From Symbiodinium natans (Eukaryota > Sar > Dinophyceae > Suessiales > Symbiodiniaceae): a stretch of 47,500 nt of DNA. Positions 24,000-36,169 of this stretch are shown one piece after another. The first letter of the stretch is position 1, and each line of letters starts with the position of its first letter. The stretch covers positions 1,517,792 to 1,565,291 of the forward strand of contig CAJNDS010001001.1 of assembly GCA_905221605.1 (NCBI GenBank). The letters run 5' to 3'. The notes under the pieces were generated by a model that did not search any database, had not been told where the DNA came from, and saw only the letters and a program-made list of their open reading frames with translations. Position numbers and translations under genes: made by a program.

Positions 24000-25460
24000 T
24001 ACGTCCCTACTAGGGCTGCAGGATGTTGAAGCTTCAAGGTTTGGGTATGTTTGGGTTTTGGGGGGTTCAGGGTTTGAGGGGCTCCGTGGGTTCAACATTT
24101 CGATGTCGGGGTCGGTGGTGCTGGTTTCAGGGTTCTTTTGGAGGCGTCGAGCTTGGGAAGCTCACGTCCCAAAACACCTATTCCTCTTCTGGGCTATCAA
24201 TGGCCATGTTGTGAGCAAGAGCGCAGCTTTCAAACCCCTCGCCGGTCCTGCCACATGGACGGCACCCGCGCCCGGAGGGGCGCAGCGCGGCGGCAGGAAC
24301 AGGCTCGAAACTTCCACGGGTCTGTTCTACAATTCTTCGACTGGAGTTTAGGCTGGTTATGGTCTGGCAGATGCATTCTGAAAGGAAACTGTGGAGGAAA
24401 GAACAACGATGAAATCAACGAGACGGTGACGTACGGGCTGCGGCTGAGACTTGCAGGGTTGCGGTGGCTTTTTAAAGGCTTCAAGCTTTACAGGCATGAT
24501 ACCTGAACTTTACTCCGAAAACCTCTGCAAGTGTGAGACTAGGGCTAGAGGCCTAAGGGCTTTAGGACTTAGGGCGCAACACAAGGGATGATCCCGAATG
24601 TGCTCACATGGTCTTAGAACCCCCCCGAGAAGGGGTCTCAAGCCAGACGCGCGGGGCAGCGCGTGGGTGCTATGCAATGCACACGACATCTACCACATCC
24701 GACACACCCCCCTATGTTCGTGCTCCGGAGAGCCACCAGAGAGCCACAACGATGCCCCGGGACCCAGCAAAGTCCCAGGATTGTCGCCTTTTGCTTCCTA
24801 TGATAAACTGGAGCGTAGCGCGCGAACAGACAAGAATCGCTGTTGTCGCCCGTGAATGACTTCCTCTGCGTGTATCTGCTTCACTCTTATTCACTCAACA
24901 CATACTATTCTGCCACCTGTTTGCACATCGTTAAGCCTAAGCCCTCTCTACTCGACATTCTGCACGGTTCACGCCGAGCAACCCGAGCTACGAAGACCAC
25001 TCAGGCCGCCACGCCCACCCTGCCTCAGCTGTCTGCATCTCCGTGACGGCCTTCGAAGGATTAGGACGCCTTCATTCCCCAACTCCTCAAAGTACCATTA
25101 GACTAAACAAGAATGAAGAGGAAAAAACAACATCACCTGTCTCCTTTTGGCTGACTGATGGAACCTCCTCGAAAAATCACAAATGAACGTCTCTCCATCC
25201 TTCACAATCCTTTCGGAACTTGCCGAAAAAGCAGCCCCACACTGCACAAGCGCATGGCCTCGGGCTGGAATGGGCACCTGATTCACTTGGCAGCTCAGCT
25301 GTCAAGAGGCACTTAAGCACCACACAAAACCTCAGAAACCCCCCGAATTCGATGGCACTGACCGCTCTGATCACGACATGCTGCGAATGTCATGCAGGGC
25401 AGTGCGAAGGCCCTGGCCAAAATGTTGGGGTTGAAATCCTCCGCCCGAAAGCGCCGCCAA
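24000..25460. other. No recognised gene
   Basis: Open frames on both strands without a recognisable domain. The heptamer density falls to almost none from about 24.1 kb. Confidence 0.4.
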
Positions 25461-25464
25461 CCTG

Positions 25465-25582
25465 GATAACCCAGGCGAGCTCGAGCAGAAAATGTGCGAT
25501 CTTGCTACAAAGTAGTCCGTCAGGACGCACAGTGTGACATGGAGACCACGAAACCATGCCGTCATTTTCGTGGGGGCGCTGC
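25465..25582 (-). CDS. Candidate exon after an introner-like element
   Basis: Frame reads APTKMTAWFRGLHVTLCVLT then DYFVARSHIFCSSSPG. It begins right after CCCCCAAG, the end of the element. Joining AG of the upstream exon to C-AGC keeps this frame open. Confidence 0.4.
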
Positions 25583-25706
25583 TTGGGGGTTCATGGATAC
25601 TTTTTCACCCCAATTATAACTCTACCTATAACCTCCTTAGAGGACTTAGGGGACTCATAAGTACAGTGATACTTTGGGGGCTATAAGTACCCACGAACCT
25701 CCAAAG
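25582..25706. mobile_element. Introner-like inverted-repeat element, copy g (about 125 bp)
   Basis: Ends CTTGGGGGTTCATGG and CCACGAACCTCCAAAG. The inner segment with TTAGAGGACTTAGGGG is shared with copy h at 32951-33073. The copy lies between two open minus-strand frames. Confidence 0.75.
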
Positions 25707-25850
25707 CGGTGTTTGCATGCCGCGGAAACTCGGTCTCCGTACACGGGCCTGTACAGGGCCTGGCATGCGGCGGCGCGCCTCGACGTCTTTCCTCCAGGCG
25801 TTGAGTTGTGCAAGCCGCGGCGTCGAAAGCTCCACACATACCCCCCCCCC
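25704..25850 (-). CDS. Candidate exon before an introner-like element
   Basis: Reads ELSTPRLAQLNAWRKDVEAR then RRMPGPVQARVRRPSFRG and ends at TTTGGAG|GTTCGTGG within the element end. Unknown protein. Confidence 0.45.
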
Positions 25851-25899
25851 CCCCCCACCCCCATAGAAATAAACCGCCCCTACTCCCGAATATTAAACA

Positions 25900-28740
25900 T
25901 CCCCCCCTCCCCCACCTACTACAACGAAACTATCATTGCGTGTATGTAGCACAAGTACTATGGGAAAAATGTCACCGAGCCCGGGTCCGGCAACAGCATT
26001 GCAGGGTAGCCGGCATCCTGTGTTGCAATGACCGTTTGCACACGCATGTGCCATTGCAAACAACTACAGATGGCGCACGACGGCCTGCGACACAATGTTT
26101 GCCGGAAGAACCGGCCAAGCACCAGCAACGGGCAAGCCTCGACCGTTGCCATTGCAGAGAAATGACGCCATGCGCTGTATGAAATCACATCCGGGGCACT
26201 GAAATCCATAGCTGCGCGAACTGCGGCCACCACATCCTGACAAACTGAACGTCCAAACTTACCTACACCGCGCTTCATACAAGCTACTGGTTGAAGCCTG
26301 CCTGCCCGACTGCACAACGACCAAGCGGGCACACGCTGCGACGCCCACGGCGAAACCAAGCCTGTCACGCAATCATCGCATGTTTGTTGACGTCGACTGC
26401 TCAGGTCTGGTGTCGTTTCGGTTTGCCTCATTGCACAAGCCTACATGTGCGGACACGTGCGGCAGCGTCCTTGATGCACTCGGAGTGAAAGCAGTGACCA
26501 CAATCCAGACGCCGAACCTGAAGGCAACAATGACAATGAAGTTTGAGTTTGAACCGACGTCATACCGACGTCAGCCGCAAAAATCCACGCCGAAACATAC
26601 TCAAAGAGGCCCACATACATGGCATGATAAAGGAGCACGCTCTAAACCAGAAACAGGAATGCGATGGTTTGATACCAAGGCATAGCTAAGGAATGACGGG
26701 TGCCAGCATACACGACCACCCGGGGAAGATTGCGGTGAATGTGGAGGAACTGATCCGTTGTGTAGACCGATACAGTATTGCGCACAAGTCCCGCTCCCCA
26801 AACCTCATGCAGACCCAGTCACTTAGCAGTTCCCGTTTCACCATAACGAAACACCATTACGTTTATGTGTATGTAGAGCTGGCTTTTCGGCGTTATTGGT
26901 TTTGTGCGCACGCAGCCGCGGGCCTTTGGGCCTGAAATTATATTAACAGGGGAGCACAGGATGATAGGAACGGGACCATGTAGAGAAGATCCCAGGGCAA
27001 GAGGGTTCCTGTCACGTAGAAGGACTCATGATGGTACGGTTTCTATGTTGGGTTCCAAGGTCTGGTTCTTCGGGTGGTTCGTGCATTCGCTGACTTTGTT
27101 CACTCTTTCACTCGTCCCTTTAGTAATAATACGAACGAAGGCAATAAAAGCATGCTTCGTTCGTAGTATTATAAAGGGCCCTATAATGTTATATGGTGCT
27201 TTAATACTATTATAGCGTGCAGTAACTTACCTGTAATACTATTATAAACGCAACAATGATATTAATAGGGGTTTTAGTGCGTACATTCGCGCCCTTGTTC
27301 AAAGATTTATTATTAGGGCGCATTTTGTACGCTTCTTTGTTTTTTTGTTTGTTTTTTCTGCGCGCCTTTTTCCCGCAAACTCGTCCCGACGTGGTCCTCT
27401 ACATCACTACACGCCAGCGCGTCACGGCTGCAAAGGGCTTTGTTCACTTCATTCATGAGTTCACGCACTTACAACATTCGTTCGTGAGTGAACAGAGCTG
27501 GAGCTGGATGGGAGGGGAAGGGAGGAGGGGGCCCGCACCTTGCGGAGCATCCGGTATGGCGCTGGCGCAAGGCCCTCAAGCCCACGGACGATCGCCGACG
27601 CCGACTTTGCTCCCAGGAAACTTTGCAGCAAGGCCTCTATAGGCGGACGAGATATAGCCGCCAGCCAGGGTCAGGCGCAGGCCCACACGTTTTGCACCAC
27701 AGTTTGGGTAGGGAGTATGCTCGCTTCGCGTGCATGCGACTGCTATATGCTGGTTTCGGCAGGGGGCGGCGGGCGGCCCTCAGCGGCGGCAACCTGCTGT
27801 AAGGCATCCAGTGCATGCAAAACGGAATCCGAAGGAATGTGGCCAACATGACGCAACTGGAGGAGGCTGCGTCCACACATCCCCGAACCTGACACTTGCG
27901 GCCCAAACGGTATGCAGCAACGGGACGAAAAACCAGCTATGTGTGGGAATCATCCCACTACGTTAGCGGGCGACCGGGTCGACGATGTAGTTGTAAAGCA
28001 AGATTTGCTTGCCAGTTGCTTTCTGGAGCGGTGAATACGTGGACTGATATTGCTGAAACAGCAAATTGGCCGCCCGCTGCAAGCCAGTACGTACAAAGCT
28101 TTGCATGCTTTGCGAATGTATAGACCGAATCGTGCCAACACTCAAGCACGCCCCCATTCCCCGTGTGCTTCTAGGACCGTGGTCCACTAGCAGCAGGAAC
28201 CGTCTGACGCTTGTAATGTTTCACGTGGGCCCGAACGGGCGAAAGCGAAAGCGAAAGCGATCGCAGCTAAGGCCTTTGGGGGCCTTGGTCAAACCAGGAG
28301 AACACCCCACGGGGGTGGCCGGGCCCGGTATGGTGGTTACAAGGGCAGGCGGGAGCACCGATTTTTTTTTTTTTTGCACCGACTCAGGCTCGGCCTCACA
28401 CGGCGCAATTTGTGGTGGAGAAGGCGGCAGGCAGACTGGCCGGGTCGGCACGCCCTGGCATAGCTTGTGTGTTTCATCAAAAGGATTCTTGCAACATCTT
28501 GCAACGCAAACATCTGGGGACCAAACGCCTCTCGCTCCACAGTGCGGGACCACTCCATGTTGCAGCCCGTGCAGCTGGCAGGCCGTCAGGAAGGCTGGGA
28601 TTGCTCGATGCTCCCAGGCCCCGTGGCAGGATGGGCACTGGCGAGAATCAAAAAGCGACTTTGGCCAGAACCAGAGAGGGACATATCACACAGGCAGACC
28701 GGGCATGCATCAACCAGTAGTGTCAAACATGGCGAACGAA
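25900..28740. other. Heptamer-free stretch with no recognised gene
   Basis: High-complexity sequence with many chance ORFs. A minus frame at 25958-26310 (including AAVRAAMDFSAPDVISYSAW) is long but not recognised. An inverted repeat AATACGAACGAAG...CTTCGTTCG lies at 27128-27170 beside AT-rich sequence. The T-run at 28363 and GAAAGC repeats at 28238-28258 are minor. Confidence 0.35.
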
Positions 28741-28751
28741 AGCTAGGGGAC

Positions 28752-29020
28752 TCAGCGAAGGGTCCGAAACCATCGTGTGGGGAGCGCACGGTTAGTGAAG
28801 GAGCCCATGAGAACCAGGCGGGCCTGGCCCTCGACAAGGCGATGCACCGCAAGCGGCGCACCGAGCCCGAACTCTACCAAACTTGCCGGCTCGAGGCTCG
28901 AGGTGGGCGGACGATTCAGTGAAAGCAGCGCTATCCGCCGCGTCACTGGGTTCACGATCGTCGCGTCGACTGCGATCTAAGCTCCCTGCCATACCGGTAG
29001 CCCGTTGTCCACGACTTCAA
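28752..29020 (-). pseudogene. LINE reverse-transcriptase C-terminal fragment, second copy, with stop
   Basis: Reads IEVVDNGLPVWQGA, a TAG stop at about 28978, then IAVDATIVNPVTRR. This repeats the motif of the neighbouring fragment (EVVANGLSLWNGAQLAVDAT). It is degenerate after VTRR and clearly dead. It starts directly where the first copy ends. Confidence 0.65.
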
Positions 29021-29439
29021 TCGGCACCAAAGCGGCCAGCTACCGCGACCCCGACGACCACCAAGTGACAGCGCCGGGCGCGCGCTGGCTCGGGGTACGT
29101 TTGCTGTCGCTCACGGCGCGCTGCGGCGTCGACGGCCTGGCCGGGGCGAACATCAGCGCCCGGCTGGGCCTCCCCCCTGCGGGTGACGGGGTTGACGATG
29201 GTGGCGTCAACGGCGAGCTGCGCTCCGTTCCACAGCGACAAGCCGTTGGCCACAACCTCAATGCGATGTGCGTCCGCGATGGGCACATCCACATTCATAT
29301 CTGCCAGGCGCACGTTGTGGCACACCCGCCCTCTCGCTTCCCGGCACACAAGGGCAACCGCGCGCTGGAGCGCCAACGCACGAGGGGCCAGGACCCCGGA
29401 AGTGGCGCACGCCGACCGGTGGTCCCCCGAGGCATCCAA
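29017..29439 (-). pseudogene. LINE-type retrotransposon ORF fragment (C-terminal part of RT protein)
   Basis: Reads ASGDHRSACATSGVLAPRAL, DMNVDVPIADAHRIEVVANG and LSLWNGAQLAVDATIVNPVT, then YPEPARARRCHLVVVGV. The pattern 'DgrriEVvanGLplw.GaQlAvDaT.VsPv...G....' is typical of the C-terminal region of dinoflagellate/algal LINE polyproteins. GC-rich, unlike the neighbours. It is a fragment, since no reverse-transcriptase catalytic core was found nearby. Confidence 0.7.
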
Positions 29440-29580
29440 AATGGCCGTGGCAGCAGCAGGTGCGCGGCGCCAACTGCAACAGGAGCCGCAGGCGGCACAG
29501 CAGCAGCACCCGGAACTGGGCCGCCGTCAGCCCTGACCGGGGGATCGTCGTCGCCCAACATGAATGCCAGTGCGGGCTGT
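29440..29580 (-). pseudogene. Upstream part of the same LINE fragment in another frame
   Basis: Reads SGLTAAQFRVLLLCRLRLLL then QLAPRTCCCHGHF, the segment that precedes the DA.GDHR..C motif in these elements. The continuation is in a different frame, so a small indel separates the two. Confidence 0.5.
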
Positions 29581-29699
29581 ATGGCATCGTCGTGCTCATG
29601 CGCACAAGGGGCAACGGCTGCCGGCGGCAGGTTGCGGAGCAGGTTTTCAACCGAACGTGAAACATATGTACATGATCAAATACAAACATTAAATGGTGC

Positions 29700-32600
29700 G
29701 ACATGAATCAAAAAAATCAAACCAACAGTTTCGACATCGGTTACGCAAACATGGCAGAGTCAGGAATGTACTAACATTGAGAACGCATACTCTGTGAACG
29801 AGCCGCTCAGGAAGGTCTTTCACGGCAAAACACACATGAGCCACAAATGCGACATTTCGAGCGACATGAAGCTTTCATCGTGCTGAGTGATGTGTCCAGT
29901 GATAATTGCATTGCGTGTGTGACGGCACTGTCGCTGGCGCGCTTCATTGTGCGCGACGCATTCCACCAGAGCGTGCTGAAACACAAAAGCGACAAGGTCG
30001 CTGCAGGTTCACAACACGATGGCGTGCAAAATGGCCATCCGAACAATCATGATGCCAACAACCAGCCAAGCCCCAGTCGCGAAATTGAGTGGGGCCTACA
30101 TACTGCCCAGAAACTACTGCACGTAGGTGTGGACGTGGTTGCCCACTGCAAGTGATTTTATTTCGCGCACCTTTTAGCGTGTAGCAACGAGGGGCAATGC
30201 CGCAGCAAGTCCCCCAAGGGAACTTCTGCCCGTCACCGGTGTCCGGCGGGTGGACTGTGGCAGCTCGAGGAGAAACTGCGCATCCGCCGGCCGTCCTGCG
30301 CCGTGTCAAGGCCCGAGCTGTGCGATGTCTGAGAATTTTCGCATCTTCGGGAAGTTCCCTGGATGTTAGCGCATGTGTGCCACGAGGCGGCCAGAACGGA
30401 AAGCGGCAATGCCGCGGTGGTAGAAACCAACTGGGCACGCCCCCAGAGCCGCAGTCCATGCGCCCGCATGCTTGCGTCATGTTTCAGGGCACCTGACTTG
30501 GCTGACATCCGCGACAGCAAAGCCGCTGCCCCCCTACCCGCGGCGAGGCGACGACTCATGGCCACTCTAAGGATGGCAGTGGGCGGCTGCGTCAATGTCC
30601 TGCCCACACGTGACGACGTTGCCATCTCCAGTGCACAGTTCCTGGTCCTCTTGTTGCGCCTGCGCCTGGCCCTCTCGCTCGGTTCGCGATAATGCACCTG
30701 CAGTGTGTGCATGTTCTCCGCATGGCAGATCATTGCTCCGCATTGCCTGCGTAACTTCCGGGCTCTCACCACACAAGCGTTGCCTCTGGAACACGCGTTG
30801 CGCGTGTCTGTCGCGAAGCCGCACGCCACGTCAGGCTCCGGTCTCTGATGCGGCGGTGCAGTGAGGCCGTGGCACACTACCATCGTCCCCCCCTTAACCA
30901 GGCGACAGGGCTATGCCTCTCTCAGGTCGTACACGTTGTATGATGAGGAGGCGCCCACAAAACGTTTGTCAGGGAGAAGGCGGTCAGCGGGGAGATCGCG
31001 GCCAACGAACGCTTTACGGCGAAGCCGCTTTATCGCTTTCCGTGATGACATCTACGTTGTCACCGCACCCGATCGTGTCCGCACGCTTCGCGGCTCCTTG
31101 CGTTCAACTGGCTTGCCGGAGTTTTGTGAGCGCTGGTGGACACAAGTGCTTGCAGGGAGATGGGGTTCTGCAGATCATTTATCGGCGAGGCACGTGCAGC
31201 TACCAAATTGTTGTCATGTCATGGCTCCGCGAGGTGCTATCCATGATGGGACGCGTCGCTGCACCTCTCATCCCCAATCCAGAAGTACCTTGCAGTCTGC
31301 TAATGACGCATTGCGGTTTATTCCTTTTCGTTGTGGCGAAAGTCTCATATCCCGGGTCGGGAGGTGCGTCGGTGTCTGCATGACACATTGCGTTTTGCTG
31401 AACGGTCAAAACCACCGATGCTTAGAATGATTTGACATTGACGTGACATGACGTGATGTCATGATCAGTCGCAATTTGACACCGCGTGCAGTTGATTGTG
31501 TTCTTTTGCCTGCTCCTCCAAGAGGCCGCCTAATGGCATGCAAGACTGGACTTGACTTGACGTGCCCTGTCCCGCGAAGGCGACCCAAAGTGAATTTGAT
31601 AGTCTGGTGGTAACCAGGCGCTTTTCGCTGGATGGTCACATGCCACTGCGACGCCATCCCACGGGCTTCGTCATGCACGCCGACGAGTGGGGACAAAAGA
31701 AGTTGTTGAGGCCGCCATGGCATCCGCATCCATCCGCCATCTTGGGATAAGCCTCCGGGCGGGGAACGCCAGACTTCCCGGATCTCCGCATCGCCTCGAG
31801 GCAAAGGCGGGGTCGACCTTCTGGGCACTGCAGGCAAGTTTCACTCGGCAGCTGCGTGCAAGAGTCGTGCGTCTCTGTCCCTGTCGTACTCTGCTTATCG
31901 TGGAAGCCACATCCGGCGTCTTTCCTGCGAATCGCATGCTTTCAATGCATCGCCGCTTTGGCAACATTCACGGGAGCACTGCCATGCAGATTTCAGACCC
32001 CCCCTAGTCGCGTGACCAGATGCGGAACAACGTACTCTCATAAAGGTCAACGCATGTTTCGTTAGGATTGTGGAACCGCCTCGCAATGTTTCCAATGCCT
32101 TGCCACGTGACGGATTCCTGAGGGCCTCAGGGCAAGAAAGGAGCTGGTGCGAAGCCGGCGGCTTCGCAACGCAAGGCCGTGAATTGGCGATCTCAGAAGC
32201 ATCTTCCGCAACGTAAAGCCGGCCCGTCATCATGATCACTCCATGCCTGCGAATCGCCTTCACTGTCCATAACCCACCGATATAGTCCCATACTGCGCGG
32301 CAGTGGCACAGTTACTACCAGGCCGCGCTATTCTTGTCACGATTGTTGGCGCATCCTGCTTCGAAGATGATGGAATGTGAGTCCGGGCATTGAGGGTACC
32401 GGGTGCAGCTTTCTTGCAGTGGCTAGAGAACCTGGCAACCGATCCCTACAAGTTCAAGCTCCTCAGGGCCCTGCATACTGTTATGCGAAGGAACCCCCGC
32501 CTCTCAACCCGAAATCCATGAAACCCCAAGGGTTTGCGAGCCCCTGTGCGGGGTTTTAATGGGGTTTAGGGCGCCTCGTCGCGTGGCGCGCCGAGCAGGC

Positions 32601-32880
32601 ACACGGCACAGGTCCAGGCCTCTGCTGGGGCGCCGCCCAACGTTTGGAGCCGCTTGCCATCATTCTACATTATTGCTATCAGCATTCTTGGGAATATTGT
32701 CTCTTACGATCATGAGCGTATACTTTTGTTGGTGCTATTGTTCTTGTTATTTCGTGTTGCTGTAATTCATAGCATTGACTGCTGTTATATTATAATTCTG
32801 CTTGCTGCTTCATACTGCTTAGGCCTGATGGCCAGTTCCGAGGGTTTAAGAGTTGGGGGAGCTTAACAAAGACAACCCCC
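29700..32880. other. Heptamer-free stretch with no recognised gene
   Basis: Long open frames occur on both strands (for example minus 30233-30883 and plus 30861-31430), but they overlap each other, show no domain, and are likely chance or decayed repeats in GC-rich DNA. Confidence 0.35.
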
Positions 32881-32884
32881 CCCC

Positions 32885-32957
32885 CCCCAAAAGCCCTTTG
32901 AAACAACCCGGTTCTTCCTTCCTTCCTCCAGGGGTTGTGGGCCTTCCGAACTTGGAG
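32885..32957 (-). CDS. Candidate exon after an introner-like element
   Basis: Begins after CCTCCAAG, the end of element copy h, and reads RKAHNPWRKEGRTGLFQRAF. Joining the one leftover base of the upstream exon keeps this frame open. Confidence 0.35.
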
Positions 32958-33073
32958 GTTCAGGGGCACGTAGAACCCCAAGTATATGTCTACTCATAGC
33001 CTACTTAGAGGACTTAGGGGGGCTTATAAGTACCGCTATAAATTGGGGGTTCTAAGTACCCCTGAACCTGCAG
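32951..33073. mobile_element. Introner-like inverted-repeat element, copy h (about 123 bp)
   Basis: Ends CTTGGAGGTTCAGGGG and CCCCTGAACCTGCAGG (14 of 16 inverted matches). The inner sequence is closely related to copy g (TTAGAGGACTTAGGGG, TATAAGTAC). It sits between two open minus-strand frames in compatible phase. Confidence 0.8.
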
Positions 33074-33155
33074 GGAGCCCTGCCGCTCTAAGTGCTTGCC
33101 GGGAAGCCTCGTCCACCTCCATCGCCTTGGCAGCTGCAGCTCGATTCAGAGCTCG
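33067..33155 (-). CDS. Candidate exon before an introner-like element
   Basis: Reads SELNRAAAAKAMEVDEASRQ then ALRAAGLPA and ends at CTGCAG|GTTCAGGGG in the element end. Helical, gene-like, unknown. Confidence 0.5.
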
Positions 33156-33213
33156 GGGTTCAAGGGGGTTTTAGGCCTTGCACTTGCCAGCAGCCTAGCA
33201 AGCCTAACCTGTA

Positions 33214-33275
33214 AGCCCTAAAACCCTAAACCCTGAACCCTAAACCCTATAAACCCTAAACCTGAAACCTAAATT
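33214..33275. repeat. CCCTAAA heptamers
   Basis: Short degenerate array; heptamers reappear here after the free block. Confidence 0.9.
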
Positions 33276-33511
33276 GGTTTGCTTTCAGTCTCTGTGTTCA
33301 TGTTCCGTTTGCGGGTGCTCTAAGAGGGGCTCATCCAGGAGGCAACCAGGAGGCAACCACGGGTACTGGAGCCTGGCTCAGCGAAACTGAAGGCCGTTTC
33401 AAAGCCCAGAAAGCTGCTCTCCTGACTCAAGTCCGGCCCCAAAAGCCTTCAGGTTCAGGGGTTTAGGGTGTAGGGTGTAGGGCAAAGGGTGTACAATAGT
33501 GTGGGGGGTTG

Positions 33512-33610
33512 GGAGATTCCAGGACTTCGCCGCGGCGCGAGCGTGGAGTCCTCGAAGCGATCTTTGTACAAAGCATCCCGAAACTCCAGGGGGTTGCAAG
33601 GAACGCCGGC
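33512..33610 (-). CDS. Candidate exon
   Basis: Reads CNPLEFRDALYKDRFEDSTL then APRRSPGI. Gene-like; unknown. Right of degenerate TTTAGGG-like sequence at 33455-33485. Confidence 0.45.
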
Positions 33611-34068
33611 GCGCCTGGGCCACGGGGGCTTCGGACAGGGCGTTCTATTCAGGTTTTGGGATGTCAATGTCTTGGGTGAACCCTAAACCCTAGGACCTTA
33701 AACCCTGAACGGTAAGTGGGTTGAGGATGGTTGAGGACGCTGCGAGAGCGTTCAGCCAGAACCGTGAGAGCTCAGAAACATGGGATCTTGCCTTCCACCT
33801 TGCATACAACTCGTAAGGTTCGCTTCCCTCTTATCGAATGTTCAAGCCCCCCCCAAACAAGAACCTCATTGCAATACCGGGCCAGCTGCGGGGGAGGAAG
33901 CACGAATTCGAAGCTGTTTCCGTCGACACAGGGCCTCAGTCTCCCAGCCGGCTGGGGATTTTTTGGGGCTTGGGGGGCTTGGGGGCTTGGGATTGTGGTC
34001 TCTGCGCCTCTGTTAAGGCGCGCTACTTCTGGATTCGCAGGTAAGAATGACAGGAGGGAGGGAGGGAG

Positions 34069-34215
34069 GGAGGGAGAGAGAGAGAGAGTGAGTGAGTGAG
34101 TGAGAGAGAGTGAGAGAGAGTGAACGAGATTGAGAGAGAGTGAGAGAAAGTGAGAGAGAGAGAGAGAGTGAAAGCGAGTGAGAGAAAGAGTGAGAGAGAG
34201 TGATAGAGTGACAGA
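34069..34215. repeat. GAGA/GTGA microsatellite
   Basis: GGGA, GAGA and GTGA units, imperfect. Confidence 0.95.
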
Positions 34216-34429
34216 GTCTTTTGCGACCGCTTTTCAGACCAGGCCCACTGCAGGGTAAAGTTGTTGTACATCGACAGATTCCAGAAATCTGTGGTCCGCC
34301 GGCTAAGTCCCCTAGCCCCCCAAACACCCCCCCCAAAAAAGAAGTGCCAAACCCTTGATCCCTCCAAGGCTCGTGAAGCCAAATCCCATCCCAAGTCAAC
34401 CTTGCATCCTCAGACCCCGAAGCCCATGC

Positions 34430-34690
34430 CCCTAAACCCTAAACCCTAAATCCTGAACCCTAAACCCTAAATCCTTCGCGCCACAGCTCCAGCGCAAGTC
34501 TTTCGCTTTCGACGCGGCGATGCGCTGCGCCTCCTGTCACGGGGCGTGCTTCGGTGCATTTCAAGTGCTAAGGGCGTCAGACCCCAAAATTCTAAGCCCC
34601 AAATTATAGACCCTAAAATATCAACCCTAAGTTATATACCCTAAATTATATTCCCTAAATCATTATCCCTAAATCATAAACCCTAAACCA
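34430..34690. repeat. CCCTAAA arrays with AT-rich variants
   Basis: Clean units at 34430-34475. At 34605-34690 a 12 to 14 base variant CCCTAAATTATA or CCCTAAATCATA is repeated about six times. Confidence 0.9.
34470..34545 (-). CDS. Candidate exon
   Basis: After CGTGACAG reads EAQRIAASKAKDLRWSCGAK, ending at GAT before heptamers. Gene-like and bounded as elsewhere. Confidence 0.45.
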
Positions 34691-34691
34691 G

Positions 34692-34791
34692 CATTGTTGG
34701 GTGGGCCCTCAGCTCCTGCGCGACTTCGGCAGGGATGCCGGCCACCACTGGCGTGGCAGAAACGACCGTCCAGTCCTCGCACTTCTCCTTG
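34692..34791 (-). CDS. Candidate exon with heptamer donor
   Basis: After CTTCCAAG reads EKCEDWTVVSATPVVAGIPA then EVAQELRAHPTML, and ends at CTG|GTTTAGGG, so the heptamer provides the GT. Framed by CCCTAAA variants (left) and TTTAGGG (34820-34868, right). One of the clearest anonymous exons; protein unknown. Confidence 0.6.
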
Positions 34792-34879
34792 GAAGCACTG
34801 GGTTTGGGTTTTTGTCCTGGGGCTTCGGGTTTAGTGTTTAGCGTTTAGGGTTTAGGGTTTAGGCTTTAGGGGCTTCGGG

Positions 34880-35000
34880 TGCCCCCCGAAGGTTTGAAGC
34901 TTGAGATTGCCTGGAAGCCCTCCAGAGCTGAGGCAACCGCCAAGGCGTCGTCGCACGAGGAGGACGCATCGACAAGCTGCATGCAAGGGGCACCTGGCAG
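34880..35000 (-). CDS. Candidate exon
   Basis: Reads QLVDASSSCDDALAVASALE then GFQAISSFKPSGG, right of the TTTAGGG array at 34820-34868. Unknown. Confidence 0.4.
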
Positions 35001-35049
35001 GTTTTGTTATGGAGCACGCCAGCGCTCACGGTCTTCAGGCTCGGAAGCT

Positions 35050-36150
35050 GTAGGTTGGGGCAGCTAGAAAACCCTGATTTGAAACCATCCCAAACCAGTG
35101 CACAACCCTCAAACAGCTCGGTTTTTCAGAGATTTTTTTGCAGAGTCTAGTGCTGAAGGGGGGGGGACCTCAGGGCTGTAAGGCTCAAGGCCCGGGATGC
35201 TGGGGATTGTTGCTTAGGATGGTTTCGGTCTAGTTGGCAACTGGGAGATTTCGGGTTCCTTTGGGGCATTTCCGATGTGGACTTGCAGGGGCAAGTGCCG
35301 CGATCCCGATCGTTTCGGAGTTCGCGCAAGAAGCAGAGCCATCCTCCACCCATGCCTTTCAAGGGAGTATCATGAGTGCCATGAATGCCATGAGTACTAT
35401 GTTGAATATTGTTGAATGCTATGAGTTAGTAAAATTATGGGTAGAGTATTGTGAATATTCAAATGACAATGCATACTATCATTCATGTGATTCTTATGAC
35501 CCCATAAACCGCAAAACCCTAAACGAATCAAGTTCCGAATTCCCCTGCTCATGCGCGGCCTTCCACTTCAAAGAAATGCCCGAAAACCGCCAGCAGTCCT
35601 CACAAACGATGCCGGACTGCGGGTCAGGACTTCAGGCTGTTGGGGGGGGGGGGGGGCCCCCGAAACCCAAAAACCCAAACACTCAAGCCCTGCTGCCCTG
35701 GTACTGAGGGAAGTAACCCCGTGGGACCCTTAAAACTCCAGCAACATGATCAGAAAATCTGATGTTTAGCGTTTCAGGGATCATGCCTTAGGCTTGAAGG
35801 TGTGGAGTAGCCTTAGCATTCAAGGTGTGGAGTTTTGGGGGTTTTAAGTTTTGAGGTTCAAGGTTTGGGGTGTACTAAGTAGATTGCTCAGAGTGTGGTT
35901 CAGGGCTGAGCCCGCCGAATGAGAGCAACATCAACAACCAGAAGCGCTAAAGCACACTGTGCCATCCCTGCAAAAGAGAAACCCTCTGGAACATTCGCCC
36001 ACAGGGGTCCCGGCCTCCAGATGGCGTGCGCATCACGAAACGATTCCGCGGAACACCTCCGTTTCGGTAGTGCTCCTGGCGAATTAACAAAACCCCTAAA
36101 CCCCGCCGACCCCGAAGCCCATGGAACCCTGGACTTCAGAACCTGGACTC
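35050..36150. other. Little that can be called
   Basis: Contains a G homopolymer at about 35641-35656, degenerate heptamer words and open minus frames (35900-36166) of unknown value. Confidence 0.35.
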
Positions 36151-36169
36151 CAGACACAAAGAACATGTG

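Noticed and set aside
25924-26880. Possible LTR pair around ACGAAAC...TGTATGTAG
   Set aside because: Similarity is limited to about 25 degenerate bases and no retroelement coding lies between.
29005-29706. Plus-strand frame of 233 codons
   Set aside because: Antisense of the LINE fragment in GC-rich DNA.
30233-30883. Minus frame of 216 codons
   Set aside because: No domain, overlapped by equally long frames on the other strand; likely chance in GC-rich sequence.
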